DNA of 64,000 bases from Dyadobacter sp. LHD-138 (GCF_030929615.1 NZ_JAVFVU010000035.1:21314-85313), one strand, 5' to 3'. Positions 45,932 to 56,800 are shown, counted from the first letter of the stretch. A program made the numbers and translations. Notes: a model not told the origin generated them from the letters alone.

Positions 45932-47131
45932 TTAAACTTTTTCTTCGAGTACTTCCCTTGCAAAATCTTCCAGCAAAGCCACGGCCGTGTCATTTCCGCC
46001 GGCATCAATAAATGTCTGCTGAATCCTTTTGGAAGCATTTCTATATTGATCGTTCGTCAGAATTTCCCACATCGCCGCTTTAAGATCAGCTATTCTCAGC
46101 CGTTTATAACGAAGTTTGATCCCGCATCCTGCGTTCTCGATCAGTGCTGCCGTATGAAAATGATCATAGGCAATCGGTGTTATAAGCATCGGCAGGCCGT
46201 TCATGAAGGTATCATTGACGGTATTAAAACCACCGTGACAGATCACAGCGTCCATTTTCGGGACAATTTCCGACTGGGGCACAAAACCTTGTACAATAAA
46301 ATTGTCAGGCCAGTTTTCGATTATTCCCGGATCTGTTGCCGCTACGATGGTCAGGGGCTCGTTGGCAAAAGCTTCGATAAGCTTCTGAAAAAAATCCTTT
46401 CTGATATCAACCAACAAAGTCCCCAACGACACAAAAACTTTCGGGCCTGTTGCCTTTTCGAGGCGATCCCAGGGAAATGGTGTCGTATTAGGTCTGCCTT
46501 TGACGGGCCCTACAAATTTCATGTGAGATTCCGAATCCGTAAATCCCGCGAATTCCCTTGAGGTAAAAACAATATTCAACAGATGTGAATGAATGACAAT
46601 GTCATCGGTATAAATGCCGACCGACCTTTGCAATCCGAGAATAAGGTTCTGTTGCCACTCGTAAATTTTAGGCGCCGAATTCTTCGTGTCGCCCATCACA
46701 TCCGGCGGCACCGGTGTTGTAGTCACACAAGGAATACCCTTCTGATAGGCACATAGCGCACCGGCAAAAGTGATGCAGTCATTAATTATGACGTCCGGTT
46801 GAAACTCGTCCACCACCCTGGAAAGCCCTTTCATCAGAATTTTCGCCAGTGGTACATAGGTTTCCTCCAGGGCCAGTTTCATTACCTCCGGTCCGGAAAG
46901 TGAAGGCCCGTCATCCTGCCTTTTCAGTATTTTTTCAATTTCTTCCTGATGCTCTTCCAGCTCCTGATGCGGTACAATAAATTTCCCGCCCTCAGGAATA
47001 TGCTTATCTGCAACTTCTGTAATACCCACCCACACGACCTTATGCCCTTTCTCCAATAAACTGGCGCCAACACTCAGCGTAGGACTTAAATGCCCAAAAA
47101 ATGGTGGTACCACAAACATGAAATTTGCCAT
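45932..47131 (-). CDS. UGT/MGT-type (GT1) glycosyltransferase A
   Basis: 399 residues with a GT-B fold. The N-terminal acceptor half begins MFVVPPFFGHLSPTLSVGASLLEKG with the GHLSP motif. The C-terminal donor half has VFVSLGTL and the signature CHGGFNTVNDTFMNGLPMLI (~296 on), then YDHFHTAALIENAGCGIKL. It resembles zeaxanthin glucosyltransferase (CrtX) and macrolide glycosyltransferases. It probably moves a sugar from a UDP-sugar to a lipid hydroxyl. It is paired with a second, diverged copy upstream. Confidence 0.92.
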   Translation of the reverse strand: MANFMFVVPPFFGHLSPTLSVGASLLEKGHKVVWVGITEVADKHIPEGGKFIVPHQELEEHQEEIEKILKRQDDGPSLSGPEVMKLALEETYVPLAKILMKGLSRVVDEFQPDVIINDCITFAGALCAYQKGIPCVTTTPVPPDVMGDTKNSAPKIYEWQQNLILGLQRSVGIYTDDIVIHSHLLNIVFTSREFAGFTDSESHMKFVGPVKGRPNTTPFPWDRLEKATGPKVFVSLGTLLVDIRKDFFQKLIEAFANEPLTIVAATDPGIIENWPDNFIVQGFVPQSEIVPKMDAVICHGGFNTVNDTFMNGLPMLITPIAYDHFHTAALIENAGCGIKLRYKRLRIADLKAAMWEILTNDQYRNASKRIQQTFIDAGGNDTAVALLEDFAREVLEEKV

Positions 47132-47202
47132 GGCTTGCTTATAATGTTTTCTAAAAAAATAATTCAGCGGACCTTTGCCCGGTTAATAATCAAGCCTCTA
47201 TA

Positions 47203-48408
47203 CTATCTATTCAGTGTTACTTCCGCCTTATGCAAGACAAGACTTTCCAGTAATTCTGCCGCCTTGGCTGTTCCTCCGGCTTCCCTAAATGATGTCCCGA
47301 TTTGCTCCGCACTGGCTTTATAATCCGGTTCGGATAGAATTTCCTGCACCGCTTCTTTTAAATGACGTGCTTTAAATCTGCGATAATTCAACCGCACGCC
47401 GCAGCCTGTCGCCACCACCCTGCCGGCCACGTGCGACTGGTCATAGGCAATCGGAATCACGACCAGCGGAAGGCCCTGATAAAGCGCTTCGCTGACCGTA
47501 TTATGCCCGGCATGGCATATCACCCCATGTACATGCGGCAGCAAGTCCAGCTGGGGAACTCGGCTTTGCACAATAAAATTGGCAGGCCATTCGGTAAACA
47601 AATCAGGATCAGATACCAGCACAACCTGAATATTTTCGCCGCCAAAGGCTTCAATCACTTTACCGAAAAAGTCGCTCTTATACGCGTGATCAAAAGTTGT
47701 CCCTATTGAAACAAGAATTTTCGGGGCATTGGATGCATTGAATTTCTCCCAGTCAAAAGCGGCCGTTTTTTTGCGGTGGCCGATCACAGGACCGGGAAAA
47801 TGATAATATCCCGGCAATTCCATCGCTCCGAAAAAATCCTGGGAAGTAAACACCATCGTAAGCAATTCCGAACACGCTACCGATTTTTCATCTTCAAGCC
47901 CAAGTTCCTTTTGAAGTGCGATGATCTGGTTAATCTCCCATTCATGAATTTTGGGCAAATCTTCCATCATTTTGACGGCTGCCGGCGCTGTTACCGACGT
48001 AGCATACGGAATACCTTTCAGATAAGCCGCCGTCGCACCTGCAAAAAGCTGATGGTCGTTGATCACCACATCAGGTTCAAAAAGATCCAGCTGGGTTACA
48101 ATACCATCAAACATATGCCGGTTCAGCGGCACCAATACTTCTTCGTAAAGAAACTTAATGCTCTCAATTCCGTACACAATTTTCTTGGTAATGATATCGA
48201 GATACTGCTCGCTGTTGCTCTTTTCCTGATCGTTCTGATCATAGCGGATCAGAAGCAACTGGCCTCCTTCGGGCAGCTGAGCTCCAAGATTTTCATCCAG
48301 GCTAATCCAGCCCACCTGATGCCCTCTGTCAAGCAGCTCCGCTCCGACACTCAGCGTTGGATTAATATGCCCCGTTAAGGGCGGCACTATAAATACAAAT
48401 TTCCCCAT
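47203..48408 (-). CDS. UGT/MGT-type (GT1) glycosyltransferase B
   Basis: 401 residues with the same fold as glycosyltransferase A: FIVPPLTGHINPTLSVGAELLDRG at the start, ILVSIGTTFDHAYKSDFFGK and the donor site CHAGHNTVSEALYQGLPLVV (~296 on). The acceptor halves differ clearly between the two, so they probably act on successive acceptors or different positions. It starts 9 bp after the hydrolase gene. Confidence 0.92.
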   Translation of the reverse strand: MGKFVFIVPPLTGHINPTLSVGAELLDRGHQVGWISLDENLGAQLPEGGQLLLIRYDQNDQEKSNSEQYLDIITKKIVYGIESIKFLYEEVLVPLNRHMFDGIVTQLDLFEPDVVINDHQLFAGATAAYLKGIPYATSVTAPAAVKMMEDLPKIHEWEINQIIALQKELGLEDEKSVACSELLTMVFTSQDFFGAMELPGYYHFPGPVIGHRKKTAAFDWEKFNASNAPKILVSIGTTFDHAYKSDFFGKVIEAFGGENIQVVLVSDPDLFTEWPANFIVQSRVPQLDLLPHVHGVICHAGHNTVSEALYQGLPLVVIPIAYDQSHVAGRVVATGCGVRLNYRRFKARHLKEAVQEILSEPDYKASAEQIGTSFREAGGTAKAAELLESLVLHKAEVTLNR

Positions 48409-48417
48409 GAACTAGGT

Positions 48418-49233
48418 TTAAGCCGATTGTTTGACGACCAGCAGATTAGCATCACAAATATCCAGATCAACGTTTTTGTTAAAAAAGAGCAGCAATTGGC
48501 TCCCTATCGTTTCGGGCTGCTGAATTGGCACATTATGATCGCCGGGAACCAGAACCAGATTTGCATCCGCTATCTTGGAAGCCAGCGTATTGCCCGAAGG
48601 AACACAATTAGAGTGCTCGCCATAAATTAGCAAAGTCTCATGGGTTAACTGGCTCAATGGTTTCTGTTGAAAGAAATCCTTTTCAGATTCCATATCCGAA
48701 CGAATTGTCGTCTCATTGAACAAAAACTCGTACATACGATGATTTCTTTCCAACTGCCGTTTCCCCATTTGCATTTTTGTCGTATCTGCAAAATTGTTGA
48801 CATAATGGATCAAAAACTCCTTGCTGTACGTATCGATGATCGTCAGCGTCTCCTGCTCGTTAGGGTCCGGGCCTTCGATCACGACCAGCTTGTCGATTTT
48901 CTCCGGATAACGGATCGCCATCTTTAATGCGACCAATCCGCCGTAACTATAACCAACCAGGTGCGTTTTATCAACTTTCAACTCCTCCATTAAGGCATAC
49001 AAATCATCGGTCATCGACGCCAGATCGTATCCCTCGTTCACTTTCTCACTCATACCATGTCCCCGCATATCATACAGTATCACCCGGAAATTCTCAGCAA
49101 GCATCGGTGCTATATTGAAATAATACACAGCCAGATTGCTGAACATACCATGAATCAGAATGATCGTCTCTTCTCCGTCCGGATTGAGCTCCTGAATATG
49201 TAGTTTTATACGGTGAACGTCGATTACTGGCAT
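48418..49233 (-). CDS. Alpha/beta hydrolase, possible product-releasing thioesterase
   Basis: 271 residues. Motifs are the oxyanion HGMFSN, the nucleophile elbow GYSYGG (Ser ~95), an acid after strand 7 (YGEHSNCVP) and the catalytic His in PGDHNVP (~231). It overlaps the ACP gene by 10 bp. The synthases contain no thioesterase domain, so this enzyme is the best candidate to release the finished chain or proofread the ACPs. The family is broad, so this is inference. Confidence 0.88.
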   Translation of the reverse strand: MPVIDVHRIKLHIQELNPDGEETIILIHGMFSNLAVYYFNIAPMLAENFRVILYDMRGHGMSEKVNEGYDLASMTDDLYALMEELKVDKTHLVGYSYGGLVALKMAIRYPEKIDKLVVIEGPDPNEQETLTIIDTYSKEFLIHYVNNFADTTKMQMGKRQLERNHRMYEFLFNETTIRSDMESEKDFFQQKPLSQLTHETLLIYGEHSNCVPSGNTLASKIADANLVLVPGDHNVPIQQPETIGSQLLLFFNKNVDLDICDANLLVVKQSA

Positions 49234-49526
49234 AGGCGGATATAATTTATGATGTCGCTTAATTTCAGACTAATGATCTCGTCAAGATCCATATTGGAAA
49301 GCCAGCCGGTAAAATTGATATTTTCGCCAAAATAGATTTTCACTTTTTCAGAAAACGCCACAATTTCAATGCTGTCCATTTCCAGATCCTTTGTAAACGA
49401 ACTGTCCGGCGTTATGTCCATTTCATCGACAAATTCCTCACCGATAACCTCCGTGATGAATTGATTGAGCACACCAAATATTTCGTCGTTGCTTAATGTT
49501 TTAGGTTCAGTTATTAATTGGTCCAT
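49224..49526 (-). CDS. Free acyl carrier protein
   Basis: 100 residues. The phosphopantetheine site is Ser ~50 in LEMDSIEIVAF. Acidic flanks and the helix pattern match type II ACPs. Its start overlaps the synthase stop by 13 bp and its end overlaps the hydrolase gene by 10 bp. It may load the starter unit, accept the finished chain, or feed the PapA-like acyltransferases. Confidence 0.92.
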   Translation of the reverse strand: MDQLITEPKTLSNDEIFGVLNQFITEVIGEEFVDEMDITPDSSFTKDLEMDSIEIVAFSEKVKIYFGENINFTGWLSNMDLDEIISLKLSDIINYIRLCQ

Positions 49527-52500
49527 CCGATTATAAAGTTTTTATGTTTGATAGTACTAATCCAGGTATCTTGTATTTTAAGCGATTCGCCCCTGATTTC
49601 TTCGATCACATAGGCCTTGGGATTGCCCATTAACCCTTTCCCAAGCATTTTACCAAAGGCTTCCTTGGCCACCCAGCACCGCGTCACCCATTCGTCGGTT
49701 TCCCTTGAAGCGATCAGCGACAACTCAGAGGTCGTAAACACGATTTCATTGAACCCGGCACTTCTGGTCTGAATTTCTTCGATATCGATACCCACGGGTT
49801 TATCGAAACGGGCAATCGCGACCGCTTCCAGATTTTTATGCGCCAGTGATATATTAATTCCTTCCACCATAGCTCCTTCTAAAAATGGCTTTCCTGCGTC
49901 GTCGGATTTTATCTCAAATTCGATCGGGAAATAAGGCTCGTTTTTTGTTTTCAGAAGCAGCATGCGCACGGCATCTTTTACCGCCACCCGACTGATCATC
50001 CACTCCTTTTTCTTATTAGGCAGAAGCGAACGCTGGTGTTTTTTCTCAGTCTGGTTGAAATATCTTTTCAGGATAAAATCCCACGAAACAACCCGTTGAT
50101 AAACATTTCTAAAAAGGAAAATGCCAGGCGCAGCTTCTTCGGACAAAATGTTGTGCAAAGGCGCCATCGACACATCCCATAGCTTGTTATCGATTTCAAG
50201 GCGGCGGTTTTGCCAGCCGCGTATAATTGCCCAGACTTTGTTATCTCTTTTTAGGATAAAATTGGCTGTCGCAAATTCTTCGGTAAGCTCGGTCAGGGCG
50301 CAAGTACATTCAAATGTCCCCTGCTGATCGGCCATATCGCCATAAAATTCAACTTCCTGAATTTTAACAGGAAATGCAATCCTGTCTTTTTCCAATGTCA
50401 GTTGAAGCCACAAACCAAAAAGCTGACCAGCGTTGTCGAGCAGAGAGCCTTTTCCGGCATTGCTTTCGATAATACCTCTGATACCATTTTCTGCAACCGA
50501 AATCACTTCCCTGATCCCCTGATAAGCAGGTCCGTGAAACATGTTTTCTTCATAAATCTGCTTCGGCGTAATTGTTATACCCAATGACTTACCAATAGAC
50601 AAAGCTTCCACCTCGGGCGTTCCGTAAGATTGTGCAAGCTGCACTTCCGAATTGGCATATTTATCAAGATCCAGATACACGTGATTGGCCCCCTTCCAGG
50701 TACCTGTCACCTGCTCCTGAAACGGCGCAACAACGTTCATCCATTGAAAAACCTTGATATGCATGATTTTTTGAACCAGCAGTTCAGGAGCATTTTCATT
50801 GGCTATTTCCCCAAACAATTCAAAGATCATGGTCATGGGTATCACCGGATCCATGTCCTCAACACAGTGCCAGCCCGGCTTCTGTTTCAAAAGAGAATGA
50901 TCAATCAGATACGGCGAATTTTCAAGCGAAACATTCAACTGCTTGCTAAAATTCTCCCGTTTTACAGGTTTTGGCGGCGTGTAAGGCGGCTGCGTATTGA
51001 TTCGTACCGGTGGCGTTTTCCGGTTGATTAAATTGACGATTTCCGTCTGAATATCTGCGATTTCATTAAGATTATTCGAAAATGCACGCATGACCGGATT
51101 GGCCACATCGGCCAGTGCAAGCTCCTTTTTTATGACAGGATTTTGGCGTGAAACACGTAATGCCTTCACTGAATCCATTTCCGAAACAAATGGTGAACCC
51201 AATTGTAAAGACATCAGCGCGCCTGCATTTTTCTTTGCCTTTTCTATTCCTAAAAAGGATAGGTCCATTTCTTTTCCCTCAACAAAAAGCGCAGCAACGA
51301 CTCTTTGCAGCTGTGAAAGCCCAGACCGTAAATTTGAATTTGAAGGAATGGCGCTGTAAGTTTTCCCTTTAAGCGTATCATCGATAAAACCCACCAGACC
51401 ACCCGAACCCACCTGAATAAACACGCGCGCGCCTTGGTCATAGAGTTTTTCCGTTAATTCCCGGAACCGCACTGGCTTGATCAAATGCTCTACACTTAAC
51501 GCCCTGATTTCATCAAAGTTTTCAGGATAAGTCTGCAAGGTAGTCGCCGACCACAATGGAATTTCTGTTTTTTGAAAATCCATATTTTCCATCCCTGCCA
51601 GGAGCTGATCCAGTTTTGGTTTCAAAAACGGCGAGTGAAAGCCCGACTGGAATGGAAGTATCTGATGAAATATCTGCTTTTGCAGCAACGTCGCAGCCAG
51701 CTCGTTCACCGCTTCGATGGTTCCGCAGAGAATAACCTGCTGCGGACAGTTGTCTATCGACAGGTAAATATCTTCCTTACCTTCAAGAAACGGGATCAAC
51801 TTATCATAACCCGAGCCTACTGCCAGAAAACGGGTGTTTTTTACTTCAAATAACTGCGGGTCAAGTTTGGTCAAAAGATGCAACACCGACGCTTCCGACG
51901 CTAAACCGGAAGATCGTCCGGCAAGCCATTCACCCAAACTGTGTCCGGCATTAAGATCAGGTATCACGCCCAGATTTTTCAGTGCGGAATCCAGAATGCG
52001 GCTATTTTCAAGCAATTTCATGGCCGTACTGAAAACACTTTCATCTCCCCGATCTCCGTCAGATTCAAATCTTGGCAGCTTAAAATATTTCGCTACACTT
52101 TCTGTTTCTCCACCCGCCAGGCCATCCAGACCCGGAAAGAGAAATGCAACCTTTCCACCGTTTAAGATTAAAGGATTATTTGTATACCAGATATCCTGTC
52201 TGTTTCGCCACGGCGTATTTTTCTCAACGATTTTCGCCGCTTTTTTTAATCTGTCGGGTGTCGGATCAAAAACCGCCAGTCTGAACGGACCAGCGCCGGC
52301 TTCCTTGTCATTATTTTCCAGTGCTTCCAGCAAGGCTTCTTTACTTGCACGTGCTAAAAGCAGCACCTCATCTTTTTGAAATTCAGGCAGATTAATTCCC
52401 CTATGGATCCCATTCACCTGCAAGGTTTCCGTCTGAAATGCTTCGATAACAACGTGCGCATTAATCCCTCCAAAACCAAAGGCATTAACACCTGCACGTC

Positions 52501-53815
52501 TGGGAAGCTCTGACGAATTCCAGTCACGCGTCTGGCTTACGGGTGCAAAACGGGTCTGATCCATCGCTGCAAGCGGGGTTTCACAATGCAGTGTTACAGG
52601 CAGTTTGTTATGATATAGGGCTAATGCCGTTTTGATAATTCCTGCTATTCCAGCCGCCGGCATTGCGTGACCGATCATGGATTTCACCGTACCAATTCCG
52701 GCCTTTGGAAGCGCATCGCCCTTTCCAAAAACATTGGCAAGGGTTTCAAGTTCTATCCGATCCCCCAGAGGTGTTCCCGTTCCATGGGCTTCCAGATAAC
52801 CGATTTCGCTGGTCTCAATACCCGCCATCTCCCATGCCTGACGAATGGCCTTGGACTGCCCCTGCACCGTTGGGCTCATCACGCTTGCACCGGCACCATC
52901 GCTGGACACGCCTACCCCTTTGATCACCGCATAAATCCTGTGACCATCACGCATGGCATCATCCAGCCTTTTTAAAACTACAAAACCGCAACCTTCACCA
53001 ATAAGCAATCCATCGGCGCGCTGATCAAAGGGGCAAATTTGTTCGTTTTTCGATAATGCACCCAACTGATTGAAAATACTCCAGAACGGCGCATTCTGGC
53101 AGGCATGTACGCCTCCGGCAATCATAATATCAGCACGGCCAGAATCCAGCTCTCTCACCGCATGATCGATCGCAATCAGAGAACTCGCGCAGGCCGCATC
53201 CAACGTGTAAGCTGTGCCCCCCAGATTCAGACGGTTTGCAATCAGCGACGCAACCAGATTAGGAATAAGTCCCATGGCCGTATCAGCCGTAAACCGTCCC
53301 TTTTTCTGCTGAAATTCTCTTTTTACCTTTTCAAGATCTTCTCCTTTCAAATCAGGAAGCAGATCTTTCAAAACCTGCACGATTTGCTCGCCTGTCCGGA
53401 CAATTTCAATAGCCCGGGTAGCACCGGGCCCGGTATAATTACCTTTTCCGATAATGATTCCCGTTTTGTCAAAACCTTCTTTGGATGCGAGTAAACCGGC
53501 GTCTTCCAATGCCTTGTATGCCTGGCTCAAAGCCAGCAGCTGCTCCGGCTCGGTGCCTTCCACCGCCAAGGGCAAAATGCCGAACTGCACCGGATCAAAC
53601 TGCGCATACTGATCGATAAATCCACCCCGGCGACAGTAAAAACGGTCAACGGACGGATGATCCGTTCCGAAGAAAACAGCATCCATCCGGTTTTCCGGAA
53701 CAGTCTGGATAGCATCGACTCCGTTTTCTATATTTTTCCAAAAAGTATGCAGGTCACCTGCCCCGGGGAAAATCCCGGACATACCAATGATCGCTATATC
53801 TGTATTTTTCTTCAT
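49514..53815 (-). CDS. Type I PKS/PUFA-synthase-like protein B: KS-AT-DH-PPTase
   Basis: 1434 residues from the ATG at 53815 (MKKNTDIAIIGMSG); a GTG at 53848 would overrun the spacer. Domains: KS ~5-450 with Cys in DAACASS (~210), EAHGTGTPLGD and GHAMPAAGIAG; AT ~550-830 with FLFPGLDG and GHSLGEW (~623); hot-dog dehydratase/product-template-like region ~955-1200 (YLIDHSLL, PVIPMT, FHGPAYQGI); and a C-terminal Sfp-type phosphopantetheinyl transferase ~1300-1434 (VGIDIEEIQ, WVAKEAFGKMLGKGL). There is no ACP in this chain, so it must work with the ACPs of protein A or the free ACP. The KS keeps its Cys, so it is not a chain-length factor. Confidence 0.92.
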   Translation of the reverse strand: MKKNTDIAIIGMSGIFPGAGDLHTFWKNIENGVDAIQTVPENRMDAVFFGTDHPSVDRFYCRRGGFIDQYAQFDPVQFGILPLAVEGTEPEQLLALSQAYKALEDAGLLASKEGFDKTGIIIGKGNYTGPGATRAIEIVRTGEQIVQVLKDLLPDLKGEDLEKVKREFQQKKGRFTADTAMGLIPNLVASLIANRLNLGGTAYTLDAACASSLIAIDHAVRELDSGRADIMIAGGVHACQNAPFWSIFNQLGALSKNEQICPFDQRADGLLIGEGCGFVVLKRLDDAMRDGHRIYAVIKGVGVSSDGAGASVMSPTVQGQSKAIRQAWEMAGIETSEIGYLEAHGTGTPLGDRIELETLANVFGKGDALPKAGIGTVKSMIGHAMPAAGIAGIIKTALALYHNKLPVTLHCETPLAAMDQTRFAPVSQTRDWNSSELPRRAGVNAFGFGGINAHVVIEAFQTETLQVNGIHRGINLPEFQKDEVLLLARASKEALLEALENNDKEAGAGPFRLAVFDPTPDRLKKAAKIVEKNTPWRNRQDIWYTNNPLILNGGKVAFLFPGLDGLAGGETESVAKYFKLPRFESDGDRGDESVFSTAMKLLENSRILDSALKNLGVIPDLNAGHSLGEWLAGRSSGLASEASVLHLLTKLDPQLFEVKNTRFLAVGSGYDKLIPFLEGKEDIYLSIDNCPQQVILCGTIEAVNELAATLLQKQIFHQILPFQSGFHSPFLKPKLDQLLAGMENMDFQKTEIPLWSATTLQTYPENFDEIRALSVEHLIKPVRFRELTEKLYDQGARVFIQVGSGGLVGFIDDTLKGKTYSAIPSNSNLRSGLSQLQRVVAALFVEGKEMDLSFLGIEKAKKNAGALMSLQLGSPFVSEMDSVKALRVSRQNPVIKKELALADVANPVMRAFSNNLNEIADIQTEIVNLINRKTPPVRINTQPPYTPPKPVKRENFSKQLNVSLENSPYLIDHSLLKQKPGWHCVEDMDPVIPMTMIFELFGEIANENAPELLVQKIMHIKVFQWMNVVAPFQEQVTGTWKGANHVYLDLDKYANSEVQLAQSYGTPEVEALSIGKSLGITITPKQIYEENMFHGPAYQGIREVISVAENGIRGIIESNAGKGSLLDNAGQLFGLWLQLTLEKDRIAFPVKIQEVEFYGDMADQQGTFECTCALTELTEEFATANFILKRDNKVWAIIRGWQNRRLEIDNKLWDVSMAPLHNILSEEAAPGIFLFRNVYQRVVSWDFILKRYFNQTEKKHQRSLLPNKKKEWMISRVAVKDAVRMLLLKTKNEPYFPIEFEIKSDDAGKPFLEGAMVEGINISLAHKNLEAVAIARFDKPVGIDIEEIQTRSAGFNEIVFTTSELSLIASRETDEWVTRCWVAKEAFGKMLGKGLMGNPKAYVIEEIRGESLKIQDTWISTIKHKNFIIGWTN

Positions 53816-53848
53816 AAACTGAAAACTTCTTTTGATAAATTTGGACAC

Positions 53849-56800
53849 CTACTCCGCCATGATAAGCACCTGGCTTTCGGTACCGTATTTCAATTCATTG
53901 ACAAAAGTTTCCATCCCGTCCCGTAGCGGAATCAAAGGAATTCCACGGCGTTCATACTCCCGTTCAAGCGACGGAGATACCATGCCCGTTCCCTTCCAGG
54001 GCCCCCAGTTTATGGAGATAACCTTCCCTTTGATTTTCTTCTTCAATTCCCATGCATAACGGTCCATCACGCTGTTCGCCGCTGCATAGTCCGTCTGGCC
54101 GCGGTTACCGTAAACCGACGCCACGCTCGAAAACAAGATCACAAACTGCACATCACTTCTCAGTTGTTCGGCAAGCACTCTCAAAGGCGTCACTTTAGTT
54201 GAGATAACCCTTTCAAAAGAAGCCACTGTTTTTTGATGAAACAACTTATCTTCCAGCAGACCGGCTCCGTGAATAACACCATCAATACGGCCGTACTGCT
54301 CGTAAAGCTGGGTAATCAGGTTGCTGAGCTCCTTTTCATTTCTTAGATCCAAAGCATGGTAACTTACCGTGCAGCCATATTTTTCCAGTGACGCGATCGT
54401 GCCCAAAATCTGATTGGACTTATGGATTCCCTCGGTACGTTTTTCAATTTCAGCTGGTGTTTTCAAATCACCTTTTGTAATCAGAAATTTCCGGATTTCT
54501 TCCTTTGTTTTCAGCCCGGAATATTGCTGATCACCTGTTTCACGCGGGTCGGCAGACCTTCCAACGAGCACATAATGACAAGGATGATCCTTCGAGAAGT
54601 GTACCAAAAGCTCGGAAGTAATCCCCTGCGCACCTCCCAGTGCCAATACCACCGATTTTTTATCCAGTACGATGTCCGATTTTGTTCCGGTTGGAAGCTG
54701 GGTTGGTACCAGTTTAAGAATCTGACGGTTTTTCTGATCGTAGATAACCTCCGAAGGTTCGTCACAATTCTGGATTTCGGAAAGGGTAATGGCGGCAATT
54801 TCCTCGGATGAAAGCTTGGAAGTAATACTTACCAGCCTGCATTTGGTATGATCATACTCTTTGTCCAGACTTTTCAGCAGACCTGAATAGCCCTGAAAAT
54901 GTCTTAGCAATTTGATATCCGAATCACCGGAAACAAGACTCTGCGTATCAGAAATCGTGTAAACCCATTTCACTTTTTCAAAATCAAGCTTCTTGATCAG
55001 CTCGAAGGACTCAATGATCGTTGGCCTTACCGGTGATGCAAAAATGTTAAGGATAATCAGCCCATCGAAACTTTCAAGCGATTGATTATCAGAAATAATC
55101 GTCACAATGGCTCCTTTTTCTTCCAACAAATTTTTAATGGCTATGGCAACCCCACCTTTGTCGTCGGTAACGGCAAAGTGTTTGGCAGCAATGTTTTCAA
55201 CCTGGGCACCATCGACTGACAATGGTGTCAGTTCAAAACGAAGTCGTGATATTTTTTCACTTAAAACAACCTTCACTACTTCGTCACCGGTTCCGGCCGT
55301 AATCTGTTCGATAGAATCTTTCTGATCTGAAAGTGAATTGATTATCCAGTTGATAAGTCCGTTCAGCGTTTTGATCGAAGCCAGTTTTTCAACAAGCTCT
55401 TCGCCTTTGTTGTTATATATCTCAATCAGTCCGTCGATATTGTTTTTAAGCTCTCCAATAATCTCCATCCGCTTGATCGAGTCAATGCTCAGGTCGGCTT
55501 CAAGGTCCATATCCAGGCCAAGCATTTCCTGCGGATAACCCGTTTTCTCGCTCACCGCGTCGAGTAAAACGGTTTTAATTCGCTCCTGTGACCATCCTTC
55601 AATAACCCCGTCCTGCGTGACCGACAGCGAGCTGAGTGGAATATTTTCAACCGCAGGCTCACTTTCCTGCTGGTGTCCGGCCATCCAGTCAAGCAACAAT
55701 TTCAGGGTTTTAATCGATGCCAGTTCTTCGATAATCGACTCTTCGCTTTTCGAAGAGGTATCAAAACCACCCAGTTGATTACGAAGTTCTCCGATAATCT
55801 CCATGCGTTTGATCGAATCGATACTCAGATCCGCCTCCAGATCCATATCCAGACCTAGCATTTCCTCCGGATAACCTGTTTTATCACTAACAACCTGCAT
55901 CAGCAGCGTTTTGATATCCTTCTTAACTTTTGCAGCACCAGCTTCTGATACTGGCTGATAAACCTCTGGCTGTTTGGCAAATACCTCGACAGCCGGCTCT
56001 TTCCTGACCGTGTTATCAAAGGAAGCATTGTATTGCAATCCATTCAAATCCATCGCAGCGGAAGCCGCTGGTGCTTGCCCGAGGTATCCAAGAATTACGT
56101 CACGCTGAGCCTGCACCAGATATTTCACACTGTTAAGATATTCCTGAACCATCAGCTCGGCATTACCACTTGCCTGTACCGGCGCTGGTTGTCTCAGCGT
56201 TTGTATCAGTTTCAAAGGTGTTGTGATGGGTAAGGCGCCATGACTTGGCAGTTTACCATGGGCCGGCAAAGCCATTTGGCCGTCAACAATCCATACAGAA
56301 CTGCTTTGGCGATAAAGTTCGGGTTTGTCAAGATCAAGAAGTTTCACATCCCGGTCTTCGAAAAGTTTGTGCAGCTTGATTTCTCTGCCGCTTGCCAGAT
56401 AGGCAGCAAATGTATTTAAAAGCTGGTTGATGCTGTTCAGATCCTTGTCTTCCGTGAAAAGACGAAGTTCATCCTTGCCCAAAATAGATTTTGTAAGTCC
56501 GGTAAGCACTTTGCCAGGCCCGACTTCAACAAATACGCGGGCCCCGCTTTCGTACATGTTTTGCACCTGTTCCGAGAATCTGACCGGTCTGATCAAATGT
56601 TCGGTCAGGCGCTCCTTAATCTGATCCGCATCAGACGGATAAACCGAAGCTGACGTATTGGACCAGACTGGAATCGTTTGTGTATAGAATGAAATTTCTT
56701 TCAGGGCATTTTCGTACAGACCTTTTGATTTGGCCAATATCGGGCTATGGAAAGCACAGGCTACTTCCAGTTGCTTGTACGATATTTTTTGTTCTTTAAG

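Noticed and set aside
45890..46561. Plus-strand open frame of 223 codons across glycosyltransferase A
   Set aside because: It is the antisense shadow of a strongly conserved glycosyltransferase gene and its translation is Arg/Cys/His-rich with no domain pattern.
53105..53494. Plus-strand open frame of 129 codons inside the KS of synthase B
   Set aside because: Antisense shadow of the ketosynthase domain, with no family features.
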